Assembly: GCA_905234235.1 (NCBI GenBank)
Contig: CAJOHN010000002.1
Location: forward strand, 101,863-165,862
Origin: an uncultured Selenomonadaceae bacterium
GTDB lineage: Bacteria; Bacillota; Negativicutes; Selenomonadales; Selenomonadaceae
Direction of reading: 5' to 3'
DNA length: 64,000 nt
Shown: piece after piece, positions 33,560 to 42,797 of the stretch
Layout of the letters: every line of letters starts with the position of its first letter
Numbering within the stretch: position 1 is the first letter of the stretch
The notes under the pieces: model-generated
Database searches by the model: none
Told to the model about the DNA's origin: nothing
Seen by the model: only the letters and a program-made list of their open reading frames with translations
Position numbers and translations under genes: made by a program

Positions 33560-36500
33560 TTAATCTTTAATCATGTTCTCCAACGTCTCGAATAAAACTT
33601 CGGGCTCGACGGGTTTAGATAAGTGCGCGTTCAATCCCGCCTGCAAACTCCGTTGAACGTCCTCATCAAAAGCATTTGCCGTAAGCGCGATTATCGGAAC
33701 TTTTTTAGCGTCCTTCCTATCCAAAGCACGAATTCGTTGCGTCGCCTCTAAGCCGTCCATTTCCGGCATTCGCATATCCATTAAAATTGCATCGTAATAA
33801 TTTTCGGGCGAGTCTTGGAATTTTTCAAGCGCAATCTTCCCGTTTTCGGCGAGGTCGGTATCCATCTCGCGCATTTGCAAAACCATCATCATAATTTCCG
33901 CGTTGACGGGCATATCTTCCGCCAACAAAATTTTTTTACCTTTAAGCTCGGCTTTCTTCTTTTCTTTGGAGGAGCCGAGATTTTTTTTGCGGAGAGCATT
34001 CTTAAATTCTTCAAGCAAAGTTCCGGAGAATAGCGGCTTGGCAATGAAGCTGTCGACACCGGCGGCTTTTGCTTCGTCGATAATGTCATCCCAGTTGTAA
34101 GCCGTCAGAATTATAATCGCGGTCTCGTTGCCGATAATCTCGCGGATTTGCTTAGTGACTTCCAAGCCGTTCATATCGGGCATTTGCCAATCGACGACAA
34201 TTAAATTGTAAGGCTCGCGGCGGGCGTGACGAAGTTTAACCATCTCGACGGCTTCCTTACCAGACATCACGACTTCGGCGGCAATGCCTATTTTTTCCAG
34301 AATCAACTTAGCGTGATCGCAAGCAATGGGGTCGTCGTCGATAATCAGCACGTTCATTTCGTGCAACTTAACTTCAATGTCATCGCTTACTGAATCATTT
34401 TTATCGGAATCAAGCAAAGTGACAGTCACGGTAAAAGTTGTGCCGACGCCCTTTTCGCTGGCGACTTCAATTTTGCCGTTCATCATGTCGACGATACTTT
34501 TAGTAATCGCCATGCCGAGCCCCGAACTGCCGTATTTATTTGTAGCGGTCGAATCTTCTTGGCTGAACGTATCAAAAATTTTCGGCAGATATTCTTTGCT
34601 CATGCCGATGCCGGTATCTTTGATTGTAAATTTAATGGCAGATTTTTTATCGAAGTCGGCGATTTTCTCGACGGTTAAATCTACCTTGCCGCCTTCGGGC
34701 GTGAACTTAACCGCGTTGCCCAGAATATTTATCAGCACTTGCCGCAACTTCACGCTGTCGCCGATATAGTATTCGCCGATGTGTCCGTTTATGTGGCAGT
34801 TGTATTCAAGTTTTTTCTCATTGCATTGCCCGCTGAAAATCGTATTAATCTGTTCAATCAACTTGGGGAAGGAAAATTCTTCGTTGCGAATGGTCATGCG
34901 CCCCGATTCAATGCGGCTCATGTCGAGAATGTCATTAATCAAGCTCAGTAAATGTTGCGCGGACGTGCCGATTTTTTCCAAGTAACTTCTGGTCGTGTCG
35001 GAAATGCCGGGCTCGTGGAGCGCGAGACTGTCCAAGCCGATAATCGCATTCATAGGTGTGCGGATTTCATGGCTCATACTCGATAAGAAAGTCGTTTTAG
35101 CCTTGCTGGCTTCCTCCGCCGTCTTTAACGCCTCGCTTAGTGCTTGACTTTTCGCCATTGAATCGCGCATCTCAGCATCAATATCAGTAATTCCGACGCC
35201 GACAACGTGATTGGAAATTTTAGTGCCGTCATCCGCGATACCGACGCTCGCCATACGAATCATCTCGTAACGTTCCTTGCCGTTGCGGTTTGCCAAGTAG
35301 CGATACGATATGACGGAGTTATCTTTTAAGCCTTCGCGAATAGAATCCGGCTCAATGAATTTCAAAAATTCCTCGCGATACTCCGCAGTGACATAAAGAT
35401 TGGCGTACTCGGTGAATCTTCTGCTGAAAGTAAAGCCTTCGCCCTCGATAAGCGCATTTTTTAATTCCGTATCGCCTCTGTAGCAAACGCCCGAATCATC
35501 AGCAAGGTTAATGTAGTAAACACTGCGATAATCGCTTGACAAGGCGCGAATCATATTATCCTGTTGAGCTTTCTCCTGTTCCTGCGCCAAAAGTTCTTCC
35601 TGCAGGGCGAGTTGTTCCTCCAATTCTTGTTGCTTAACGCGGTTCTCGGCGTCGGCAGTTTCTTTCTCTAAACGGGCTTTGGCGGCTTTTCTAAGCTGAA
35701 TGATTATAGTTGCGAACATTGCCACTAAAACTAGTGCCGTTATTATCGAGTGAACCAAGCTCCTAAAAATAATCCCCGACGTAATGGAGCCGATTTGTTC
35801 GCTTATGACGCTCTCGCGAATCAGATACGTCAACATCCAATCGGTGCCGTGCACGGGGACATAGTACATAGTTTCCTTAATGCCGTCGTAGGTGAACGCG
35901 ACAAAGCCTTTTATGCCGCCTTTAAAATCGCGCTTCATCTTGTCGAGTAAATAGCCCTTTTCAAACTTTGCCTGTTCCAATGCCGCAAAAAGATTTGTTT
36001 CGCTTGAAAGCCCGCTAAGAACAGTATTCGTCAACGTCACGCCGTCGCGGGTGTAGAGATTACAAAAGGTCGTATTGTTGCCCGTCAACTGCAAAGAAAC
36101 CGCTTCCAGCATGCGATTCATATCAATTTCCATGAAATAAGCCACGAGAGTTTTGCCTACAAATTGCAGATTATCAGCCGGCATTGCAATGACTATTTTT
36201 TTGTTGTTGCCGTCAATGTTCTTTATGAAAACTTTCGTCTCGTTTATGGCTTTGTAATCAAAATCGTAAATGGCAATGTCGTTGCGCGTGCCTCTGGAAG
36301 TATAAATCAAGCCGTCCGTGTCGACGAAGGCAAATTTCTCAAGCCCGTAAAGTTGTTTCATCTTCGACTGATACGCTTGCAACCGCTCAACGCTACTTAA
36401 ATCGTCCTTAGTCATCAAGTCCATTGCAATATTCATGTCGCTGATATAGTCGCTCAATTTGCCGGCGACAACTTGCTCACGTCTGCCCGCGAGCTCATCA

Positions 36501-36649
36501 AGATACATCAGGCTGACTGTGCGGACGGCTTCCTCGTTGTCTTGGCTTACACTGCTGCCCATCCAAAACGTGCCGACGATAAATATCACCAAAACTATCA
36601 GCGCACCAATCACAAATTCCTTTACGATATTTTTCTGTTCAGTTTCCAT
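33560..36649 (-). CDS. Hybrid sensor histidine kinase with two receiver domains
   Basis: This 1029-residue membrane kinase has a membrane segment at about 12-32, an extracellular Cache-like sensor (about 40-295), a second membrane segment (about 303-322), a coiled coil rich in Glu/Gln (325-370), a PAS-like region (375-495), HisKA with phospho-His in SHEIRTPMNAIIGL (about 527), HATPase (GNAVKFTPEGG, DTGIGM, GSSGLGMAITK) and two receiver domains (VVDWQMPDMNGLEV and ILMDMRMPEMDGLEATQ each carry the phospho-Asp). No Hpt domain is present, so the relay would need a partner in trans. No response regulator gene is adjacent. The Cache region suggests sensing of a small extracellular molecule. The ATG follows a GGGGTGGG stretch. 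Confidence 0.93.
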   Translation of the reverse strand: METEQKNIVKEFVIGALIVLVIFIVGTFWMGSSVSQDNEEAVRTVSLMYLDELAGRREQVVAGKLSDYISDMNIAMDLMTKDDLSSVERLQAYQSKMKQLYGLEKFAFVDTDGLIYTSRGTRNDIAIYDFDYKAINETKVFIKNIDGNNKKIVIAMPADNLQFVGKTLVAYFMEIDMNRMLEAVSLQLTGNNTTFCNLYTRDGVTLTNTVLSGLSSETNLFAALEQAKFEKGYLLDKMKRDFKGGIKGFVAFTYDGIKETMYYVPVHGTDWMLTYLIRESVISEQIGSITSGIIFRSLVHSIITALVLVAMFATIIIQLRKAAKARLEKETADAENRVKQQELEEQLALQEELLAQEQEKAQQDNMIRALSSDYRSVYYINLADDSGVCYRGDTELKNALIEGEGFTFSRRFTEYANLYVTAEYREEFLKFIEPDSIREGLKDNSVISYRYLANRNGKERYEMIRMASVGIADDGTKISNHVVGVGITDIDAEMRDSMAKSQALSEALKTAEEASKAKTTFLSSMSHEIRTPMNAIIGLDSLALHEPGISDTTRSYLEKIGTSAQHLLSLINDILDMSRIESGRMTIRNEEFSFPKLIEQINTIFSGQCNEKKLEYNCHINGHIGEYYIGDSVKLRQVLINILGNAVKFTPEGGKVDLTVEKIADFDKKSAIKFTIKDTGIGMSKEYLPKIFDTFSQEDSTATNKYGSSGLGMAITKSIVDMMNGKIEVASEKGVGTTFTVTVTLLDSDKNDSVSDDIEVKLHEMNVLIIDDDPIACDHAKLILEKIGIAAEVVMSGKEAVEMVKLRHARREPYNLIVVDWQMPDMNGLEVTKQIREIIGNETAIIILTAYNWDDIIDEAKAAGVDSFIAKPLFSGTLLEEFKNALRKKNLGSSKEKKKAELKGKKILLAEDMPVNAEIMMMVLQMREMDTDLAENGKIALEKFQDSPENYYDAILMDMRMPEMDGLEATQRIRALDRKDAKKVPIIALTANAFDEDVQRSLQAGLNAHLSKPVEPEVLFETLENMIKD

Positions 36650-36690
36650 TTTCCCACCCCTGTTATGCGCTGATGTCGCTCCAAAAATTT

Positions 36691-37173
36691 TTACAACGTG
36701 AGTGCGGCAATCGTTGCGTTTACTGCTTTAACCAAATCTTGCGGCGCGAGGATTATTTGCATTCCGCGCAGTCCCGCGCTTATTGAAATTTTTTCTAACG
36801 TCAAAGCGCGAGCGTCCAAGTACACGGGATAATTTTTCTTCGCGCCCAATGGCGAGCAACCTCCGCGAACGTAGCCCGTTAATGGTAAGAGTTCCTTCAG
36901 CGCGATCATCTCAACGGATTTATTACCACTCGCCTTCGCCAAAGATTTTAAATCCAATTCGTCATCGCCGCCGATAACCGCCATAATTATTCCCGACTTA
37001 TCGCCGCGAGCCACCAACGTTTTGAAAATCATTTTAATATCAAGCCCGGAAATCTGCGCGACGTGAACCGCCGATAAATCGCTCTCGTCGACTTCGTAAG
37101 TTTTAATTTCATAGGCAATGCCGAGTCCGTCGAGAATTCTGGCGGCGTTGGTTTTCTTAAGTTTCTTGCTCAT
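36691..37173 (-). CDS. ybaK: YbaK-type Cys-tRNA(Pro)/aminoacyl-tRNA deacylase
   Basis: YbaK/EbsC proteins hydrolyse mischarged Cys-tRNA(Pro). The 160-residue protein starts KKLKKTNAARILDGLGIAYEI and carries the family signatures AVHVAQISGLDIKMIFKTLV, with the catalytic lysine in this block, AVIGGDDELDLKSLAKA and the glycine-rich YVRGGCSPLGAKKNYPVYLD. The ATG overlaps the deoD stop (ATGA), so it is coupled to the purine phosphorylase. Confidence 0.93.
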   Translation of the reverse strand: MSKKLKKTNAARILDGLGIAYEIKTYEVDESDLSAVHVAQISGLDIKMIFKTLVARGDKSGIIMAVIGGDDELDLKSLAKASGNKSVEMIALKELLPLTGYVRGGCSPLGAKKNYPVYLDARALTLEKISISAGLRGMQIILAPQDLVKAVNATIAALTL

Positions 37174-37910
37174 TGAATCACAGTCTCCAGCGCGATTTTA
37201 ATCATGTCGTTGAAGGAGGATTGGCGTTCTTCGGGCGTACAAAGTTCCTTAGTCAAAAGATTATCGCTGACCGTGAATATCGCTAAGGCTTGAACCTGCG
37301 CGGCGGCGGCGTGAAGATAAAGCGCGGCACTCTCCATTTCGACGGCGATAACTCCGTAGCGGCGGAGCTTTTCGTTTAAAGTATTTTTACCGTCGCCAAA
37401 AGTTCCGTTCGGGTCGTCGTAATCATTATAAAACAAGTCCGCGCAGATGACGTTGCCGACTTTAACGGGCACATTTAAATTCTTGGCGGCGTCGACGGCT
37501 TTACTCAGCAAATCAAAATCAGCCAGCAATGAAAAATTAACCGCGCCACCAAAAACTTGCTTGACGATTGAAGAATCAGTCGAGGAGCCTTGAGCGATAA
37601 TCACGTCGCGTAAATGAACATTCTCATTCATACCGCCGCAAGTCCCGACTCGAATTAATTTCTTCGCGCCGTAAACGTGAATCAACTCGTGCAAGTAAAT
37701 CGAAATCGACGGCACGCCCATTCCCGTCGCTTGAACGCTGACAGGAACGCCGCGATATTTACCGGTGAAACCATAAATATTTCTTATCGCCGTGTACTGA
37801 CGAACGCCTTCCAAAAAATTCTCCGCAATAATTTTAGCACGGACGGGGTCGCCCGGTAATAAAACACGCTCGGCAACTTCGCCAACCTCAGCTGCAATGT
37901 GAATGCTCAT
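37170..37910 (-). CDS. deoD: Purine-nucleoside phosphorylase
   Basis: DeoD cleaves purine nucleosides with phosphate in salvage. The 246-residue protein has LLPGDPVRAKIIAENFL, the phosphate site GTCGGMNENVHLRDVIIAQGS, ADLFYND, and the active-site region GVIAVEMESAALY followed by FTVSDNLLT. ATG at 37910 is chosen because AAGGAGGAAATTTTT precedes it and the protein then begins MSIHIAAEVGEVAERV like hexameric DeoD; the frame is open further upstream but without a ribosome site. It lies 13 bases after the HIT-like gene and overlaps ybaK, forming a small operon. Confidence 0.95.
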   Translation of the reverse strand: MSIHIAAEVGEVAERVLLPGDPVRAKIIAENFLEGVRQYTAIRNIYGFTGKYRGVPVSVQATGMGVPSISIYLHELIHVYGAKKLIRVGTCGGMNENVHLRDVIIAQGSSTDSSIVKQVFGGAVNFSLLADFDLLSKAVDAAKNLNVPVKVGNVICADLFYNDYDDPNGTFGDGKNTLNEKLRRYGVIAVEMESAALYLHAAAAQVQALAIFTVSDNLLTKELCTPEERQSSFNDMIKIALETVIQ

Positions 37911-37923
37911 AAAAATTTCCTCC

Positions 37924-38682
37924 TTAAAAATAAAATTCTTGAAGCTCCTTAGCGATACGCTCAATGTTATTGGGCAAAAAATGAATGTTGTAGCCGACAA
38001 AGTAAGGGCTAGTGGCGTAGCGCGGCATAATCTTAGCAAAAATTTTCTCTGCGCGGCGATAAAAAAATATGTTGTAGCTCGTGCATTTCTTGTTGAAATG
38101 ATTCATGACGTAGTGCACGCCGACTTGAATAAAATCAGCTAACGCGTCGAGACTGCCGCCCGCCTCAACAACAACATTCAACTCGCCAAAGCCAACTCGC
38201 GGACAGTTTGAAATATTAAACTCCACGCCGTCGCGCTCAGCAATTATTATCCCGCGCAGTTCTGCCTCGTCAAAAAGCAATTCTGATTTTAATTTCGGGA
38301 AGCCCACCAGTTGCATATGCGGATGCCGAATCGTCCCGCCGCTCATCACTCCATAATTCTTGAAAAATAAAACTTCCTCGTACTTGCCCGAAGCTGAAAG
38401 TTTTTTCCAATGCTTGACGCCCATTCTAATCACGCGACGCATTTTTTCTTTGGGATAAGCAGGCATATCCGAATTGCACTCGCGCCCCTCAATCAAAACA
38501 AATTGATCGGCACCCTCGATGACGTTGTACTTATTGCGCAGGAAAATTATATCGTCGTCGGTGTCGATTATGTCAGTCAAATGTTCCACGTCGCAAAACG
38601 GGCAGGCGGTCTCGGCGTGAGTAAGAGTCGCGGGCTTCGTCCTGCCGATGTCCGTGTTGAATTTTATCAAATTGATATTCAC
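37924..38682 (-). CDS. DUF4931-type HIT-superfamily (GalT-like) protein
   Basis: The 252-residue protein resembles the DUF4931 family, distant relatives of galactose-1-phosphate uridylyltransferase. It has a zinc-like CPFC motif (ETACPFCDVEH), LRNKYNVIEGADQFVLIE and the active-site block GGTIRHPHMQLVGFP, where the HPHxQ set corresponds to the nucleotidyl-accepting histidine of the HIT superfamily. The start is GTG at 38682, eight bases after GGAGG; a TTG 15 bases earlier overlaps that site. The activity is unknown; the motif predicts a nucleotidyl transferase or hydrolase. It precedes deoD, hinting at nucleotide metabolism. Confidence 0.8.
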   Translation of the reverse strand: MNINLIKFNTDIGRTKPATLTHAETACPFCDVEHLTDIIDTDDDIIFLRNKYNVIEGADQFVLIEGRECNSDMPAYPKEKMRRVIRMGVKHWKKLSASGKYEEVLFFKNYGVMSGGTIRHPHMQLVGFPKLKSELLFDEAELRGIIIAERDGVEFNISNCPRVGFGELNVVVEAGGSLDALADFIQVGVHYVMNHFNKKCTSYNIFFYRRAEKIFAKIMPRYATSPYFVGYNIHFLPNNIERIAKELQEFYF

Positions 38683-38710
38683 GCCTATCTCCTCCAATTT
38701 TTATTCACGC

Positions 38711-38959
38711 TTATTTAAAATGCTCAGCCCATTTCTTTTCGATAAGATTGCGGTTTGCCGCGAGCCATTTCATAATTCGATTTAAATCTTTAGCAGGAAC
38801 ATGACTTTTATTGTGCTCCAAACGTGGCTCATCTTCAAGCCAAATTTTAGTCGCATCGGCTGACGGCTTACCCTTGCAAACGTGAACATGAATCGGCTCG
38901 TTGTTTTCATTAGACCAAAAGAAAATCAGATAACCGAGCAACCTAGATATTTGCGGCAA
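38711..38959 (-). CDS. DUF4160 small protein
   Basis: About 82 residues beginning LPQISRLLGYLIFFWSNENN then EPIHVHV, which is the DUF4160 pattern (PxIxRFxG...HFHA). Proteins of this family are small and usually sit next to a second small partner, in toxin-antitoxin-like pairs of unproven activity. TTG at 38959 is the likely start because the conserved domain begins there; it overlaps the end of the upstream gene by 17 bases, so the pair is coupled. The last in a run of three genes on the minus strand that begins with the restriction-modification remnant. Confidence 0.75.
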   Translation of the reverse strand: MPQISRLLGYLIFFWSNENNEPIHVHVCKGKPSADATKIWLEDEPRLEHNKSHVPAKDLNRIMKWLAANRNLIEKKWAEHFK

Positions 38960-39221
38960 GTGCGCCACCGTCCTCGCGAGCAATTTCCCAAATCAGAAAT
39001 GCATTCGTCCGCGCATAATCCAAAAGTTTTCTGCGCTCCTCCATATCGAAACCTTTGCAAGCTTTGACTTTAAGGGTCGGCAATGTCGATTCCAAAAAAT
39101 TAAATCCGTTTTTATCGGGGCGTTCAAAATAAATTCGGATATACTCCATGCCGTCGTGATTTATTTCTATGTCGCTGAAAGTCAAAGTTATCTCGTCAAT
39201 CTCGGAGAAAAAATATTTCAT
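38943..39221 (-). CDS. Small acidic protein paired with DUF4160
   Basis: A 92-residue acidic protein, MKYFFSEIDEITLTFSDIEI at the start and rich in Glu/Asp, with no signal or cysteine pattern (one Cys only). The usual partner of DUF4160 is DUF2442, and this protein occupies that place, but its sequence does not resemble DUF2442 and I do not recognise it. The ATG overlaps the stop of the upstream methyltransferase-like fragment and its end overlaps the DUF4160 start. A regulator or antitoxin-like partner is a reasonable inference without direct support. Confidence 0.7.
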   Translation of the reverse strand: MKYFFSEIDEITLTFSDIEINHDGMEYIRIYFERPDKNGFNFLESTLPTLKVKACKGFDMEERRKLLDYARTNAFLIWEIAREDGGALAANI

Positions 39222-40174
39222 AAGTCATCCTCGTCCTTTTCGCCGAAATGTTCAAGCAACGCGTCGTACATGTAAAGCAACTCAACTTGCATTATCATTT
39301 CGGGCATGTCGGGCTTGAGCCTGCCGTATAAACTCAGCACCGCCAAATCATTTTCCGCGTGAGCCTTGCGTAAATCGCTCGGCATTGAAATTTCATCATA
39401 TAAATCTGCATAGCTCGCGTTCGGATAATTTTTTCTCGCGTCCAAAATTTTTTGAGCCGTCGACTTGATTATTTCTTTGCGCTCTTCACGATAGAACAGC
39501 GGGAACGGAAAACAGTTATAACAAATCGTGTTTGAATAGCGGATACGGCTCGTCAAACGCCCCGCTACCAGTCGAACCCAAGCCATGTGCACAGAACTCG
39601 TCAACATTCCGAACAAAAATAAATCTGCGTCGGGAACGGTAAATGCCAAATTCGTTACAATCGTATTCGCGTCCATGTAACCAATCGGAATATATCTGCG
39701 CAGTTCGGAACTGACACTCGGCACCAACAGATAATTTGTCTTGGGCTGTCTTCTCTCTTGAAACAAAGTCGGCGTATCTGCAGATTTGCGGGTCGCGGCT
39801 TTTTTGCTTTTCAATCTGAACTCGCGAACATTTTTAACACGTTCATAGACGAGCGGCATCTTGCGAAATTCATCGGGCGGACAACCTTCAAGCCAAAGAC
39901 AGTAGCGTTCGATTCTGCGAATGAATTCTCTTGAGCCCATGCAAGGACGAATCCATTTTTCTGCCGGAGGATTTTTTTTGACGAGTTCAATCTTTTCATC
40001 GGGCGTCAACAAAAGATTTCCGTCATCGACGGGCATACTTCCAAGTCGCATTGCGGGCACGCGGTAGAAAGGAGTTGCACGCGGCGTGACGTAAATATCG
40101 GGACCGGGTATAAGGTAAGGGTTAATGTGGTCGACGATTATAAAACTATCTGCAGGTTTTTCGTTATCGGGCAT
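39218..40174 (-). pseudogene. C-terminal remnant of an MmeI-like (type IIL) restriction-modification enzyme
   Basis: About 318 residues match only the target-recognition and C-terminal helical domains of MmeI-like bifunctional enzymes: VDHINPYLIPGPDIYV, LGSMPVDDGNLLL, EKWIRPCMGSREFI, RYCLWLEGCPPDEF, PKTNYLLVPSVSSE then RRYIPIGYM, GMLTSSVHMAWVR and RIRYSNTICYNCFPFP. The nuclease (PD-ExK) and methyltransferase (NPPF/Y) domains, which should precede it and total some 600 residues, are absent; a divergent gene starts 93 bases upstream. The remaining frame is open and uninterrupted, with GGAAGG nine bases before ATG at 40174. It is best read as a truncated remnant, though a separate specificity subunit is possible. 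Confidence 0.75.
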
Positions 40175-40266
40175 GTCAATCAGCCTTCCATTTTTAAAAA
40201 GGATTATAACTTGCGGCGGCGAAAAAAACAATTACGAATCAGAATTGGGAAGCAGGAACTCATATA

Positions 40267-41883
40267 ATGACAGAAAGTAAATCGAGCGAAAAATTTTTAA
40301 AGGGCACATTCATCTTGACGGTGTCCAGTTTCGTCGTAAAAGTTATCGGCTCGCTGAATTGGATTTTTGTATCAAGAATACTCGGCGGCTCGGGAATTGG
40401 CTTATATCAAATGGCTTTTACTATTTATTTCTTCTTTATGACAATTTCGCAGGCGGGCGTGCCGGTGGCAATTTCAATCATAACGGCGGAGCGCGTCGCC
40501 CTTAAAGATATATTCGGAGCCAAACGCGTCTTCAAAATCTCGATGATGTTAATGTTGTTCACGGGAATAATTTTTTCTGTGCTAACATATTTCTCCGCGC
40601 AGTGGCTAATCGATTGGCAGTTCATCCGCGACCAACGCGCTTACCTGTCAGTGGTAGCATTAGCCCCGACGGTTTTTTTTGTAACTTTTTTAGCGGCGTC
40701 ACGAGGATATTTGCAAGGTTGGCAACGAATGACCCCGACAGCTGTCAGCCAAATCGTCGAACAAATTTTCCGCGTGATAACTATGATTGTGCTTGCTGAT
40801 TTGTTACTTCCTTGGGGCTTGGATTATGCGGCGGCGGGCGCGAGTCTCGGAGCATTAGCGGGCGCGGTCACAGGGTTAATCGTCCTCGTATACTTCCACA
40901 TAAAACTAAACCGCGACATAGAAAAAACTTACGGCGTCGATTTGAAACCCGCAACTCCCAACGAGCCGACGTTAGCAATCATCAAACGAATTTTTAAGTT
41001 AGCGTTGCCCGTCTCGGCGGCGTCGATTATGTTGCCGGTCGTGGCGAATTTAGATTTAATGATAGTTCCGCAACGTTTGGAAGTGGCAGGGTACAGCGTA
41101 CATCAGGCGACGGAGCTTTTCGGCTACTTAACGGGTATGGCGATACCTCTCGTGAACTTGGCGACGATTTTAACGGCGTCGTTGGCAGTGTCAATAGTCC
41201 CCGCGATTTCAGAGGCAAGAGCTTTAAAAGATACAGCGCGGATTTTCAGACAGACGGCGGCGGCAGTCAGAATTTCAAACTTTGTATGCTTCCCAGCGTT
41301 TGTCGTGGTATTTTTCTTGGCGACGCCGATAGCAACTTTGATATACAATGCGCCGGGCGCGGGCGATGCGGTAATGATTTCGGCGGTGTCGATAATTTTG
41401 CTCGGACTTCATCAAGTATCGACGGGTGTCTTGCAAGGTTTGGGACATACGACAATCCCGATGATAAATATGATGTTGGCGGCGGCGGCTAAAGTTGCGT
41501 TGAATTGGACACTAACCGCAATGCCGGCGTTGGGAATTATGGGCGCGGCTTGGGCGACGGCGGCTGATATGGGCGTGGCGGCGTTCATAAATCTTTACTT
41601 CATACACAAATACATTGGTTATCGAATTGAATTGGGGCAACTGTTCAAGACAATCTGCGCGGCGTTGGTTATGTCGGTTGTGGTTAAATTTTTCTACGAT
41701 TTGACGGCGGCGCAATGGCACATGGAAATTTTCTCGACGTTCGGAGCGGTCGGCGCGGGCTGTATCGTTTATGTTGCGACGTTGGCGATGATCGGCGGCT
41801 TACTCGAAGAGGATATGGCGCGCATTCCGATGATTGGCAAGTTCGGCATTAAAATTTTCCGCAAGCTCGGTATCTTCAAATGA
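40267..41883 (+). CDS. MATE/MurJ-SpoVB-type polysaccharide flippase
   Basis: The 538-residue integral membrane protein has about 14 segments and matches the putative polysaccharide biosynthesis/SpoVB branch of the MOP superfamily, which flips lipid-linked sugars. It begins SEKFLKGTFILTVSSFVVKVIGSLNWIF, followed by RILGGSGIGLYQMAF, LPVSAASIMLPVVANLD and VSIVPAISEARAL, positions conserved in SpoVB and Wzx-like proteins. It could carry lipid II (MurJ-like role) or a glycan precursor made by the TagO/WecA pathway; sequence does not decide. It is divergent from the restriction remnant and overlaps the lipid kinase gene by four bases. Confidence 0.85.
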   Translation: MTESKSSEKFLKGTFILTVSSFVVKVIGSLNWIFVSRILGGSGIGLYQMAFTIYFFFMTISQAGVPVAISIITAERVALKDIFGAKRVFKISMMLMLFTGIIFSVLTYFSAQWLIDWQFIRDQRAYLSVVALAPTVFFVTFLAASRGYLQGWQRMTPTAVSQIVEQIFRVITMIVLADLLLPWGLDYAAAGASLGALAGAVTGLIVLVYFHIKLNRDIEKTYGVDLKPATPNEPTLAIIKRIFKLALPVSAASIMLPVVANLDLMIVPQRLEVAGYSVHQATELFGYLTGMAIPLVNLATILTASLAVSIVPAISEARALKDTARIFRQTAAAVRISNFVCFPAFVVVFFLATPIATLIYNAPGAGDAVMISAVSIILLGLHQVSTGVLQGLGHTTIPMINMMLAAAAKVALNWTLTAMPALGIMGAAWATAADMGVAAFINLYFIHKYIGYRIELGQLFKTICAALVMSVVVKFFYDLTAAQWHMEIFSTFGAVGAGCIVYVATLAMIGGLLEEDMARIPMIGKFGIKIFRKLGIFK

Positions 41884-42755
41884 AAAAAATTTTGCTGGTC
41901 TACAATCCCGTATCCGGGCACGCGGCATTTAAAAATAAACTCGACGCCGTCATAGAACAATTTCAACGGCGCGGAATTTTTTTATCTGTGTACAGAACCT
42001 GCGCGGGCGACAATAAAAATTTCGTTGAGTGCGTGAAAATTTCTCAAGCGGAGGGAATTATCGCGGCGGGCGGCGACGGAACTTTACACGCGGTGATTAA
42101 TTGGTTGAAAAAAAATTCGATTGATTTGCCCGTCGGAGTTATCGGCAGCGGGACTTCCAACGATTTTGCGGCGCACCTTCAACTTGACACGGAAAAAATT
42201 ATCGACGCGGTGGCGGAGGGCAGGACGCGCCTTGTTGATTTGGGTTTGGTGAACGGCAAGGAATTTTTTATTAACGTGGCGAGCGCGGGCGTTTTTACGG
42301 GCGTTGCTCACGAGGTTAATTCGCGGCTGAAAAATTTTTTGGGCAAGAGTGCTTACTATCTGCGCGGGCTTGGCGAGTTGAAGAATTTTAAAACGGTGCC
42401 GCTTGACATTGTCGCCGACGGAGAAAATTTTTCTGTGGACGCCTTTTTATTTTTGGTATTAAATTCGCCTTCGGTAGCGGGCTTCAAAAAAATTTCGGAC
42501 TCCGCGCAGATTGACGACGGCAAATTGGATTTACTCGCGTTGAAGAATTGTTCAGTCGCCGCGCTGATTAATTTGGCTAAAAAGATTTTGGCGGGCAAGA
42601 GCATTCAAGCTGACGAGAATATTTTTTCATTGCAAGCCGCGCAGATTGAGATAAATTCTGCTGTCAAACTTAAAAGCGATTTGGACGGCGAGGCTGGCGA
42701 TTTTTTACCGCTCAAGATTGAGACGATTAAACACGCGTTGAAATTTTTTTGTTGA
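41880..42755 (+). CDS. YegS/DgkB-family lipid kinase
   Basis: The 291-residue protein belongs to the diacylglycerol kinase catalytic family (DgkB/YegS/BmrU). It starts KKILLVYNPVSGHAAFKNKLD and carries GGDGTLHAVINWL and VIGSGTSNDFAAHLQL, the nucleotide-binding glycine motifs, with the C-terminal beta-sandwich containing KISDSAQIDDGKLDLL. Such enzymes phosphorylate diacylglycerol or related lipids to recycle them into phospholipid synthesis. Its start overlaps the flippase stop (ATGA). The lipid substrate is inferred from family only. Confidence 0.88.
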   Translation: MKKILLVYNPVSGHAAFKNKLDAVIEQFQRRGIFLSVYRTCAGDNKNFVECVKISQAEGIIAAGGDGTLHAVINWLKKNSIDLPVGVIGSGTSNDFAAHLQLDTEKIIDAVAEGRTRLVDLGLVNGKEFFINVASAGVFTGVAHEVNSRLKNFLGKSAYYLRGLGELKNFKTVPLDIVADGENFSVDAFLFLVLNSPSVAGFKKISDSAQIDDGKLDLLALKNCSVAALINLAKKILAGKSIQADENIFSLQAAQIEINSAVKLKSDLDGEAGDFLPLKIETIKHALKFFC

Positions 42756-42797
42756 CGTGATAATATTGCCGCGTTGATTAAAGGAGGAATTTTACAA

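Noticed and set aside
38711..40174. Toxin-antitoxin system as a firm call for the two small genes
   Set aside because: Only DUF4160 is recognisable and the partner is not a known antitoxin; I report them as unknown small proteins.
42756..42797. T-box or leader upstream of ileS
   Set aside because: Only 42 bases separate the lipid kinase stop from the start, too short for a T-box, and no specifier or T-box sequence is present.
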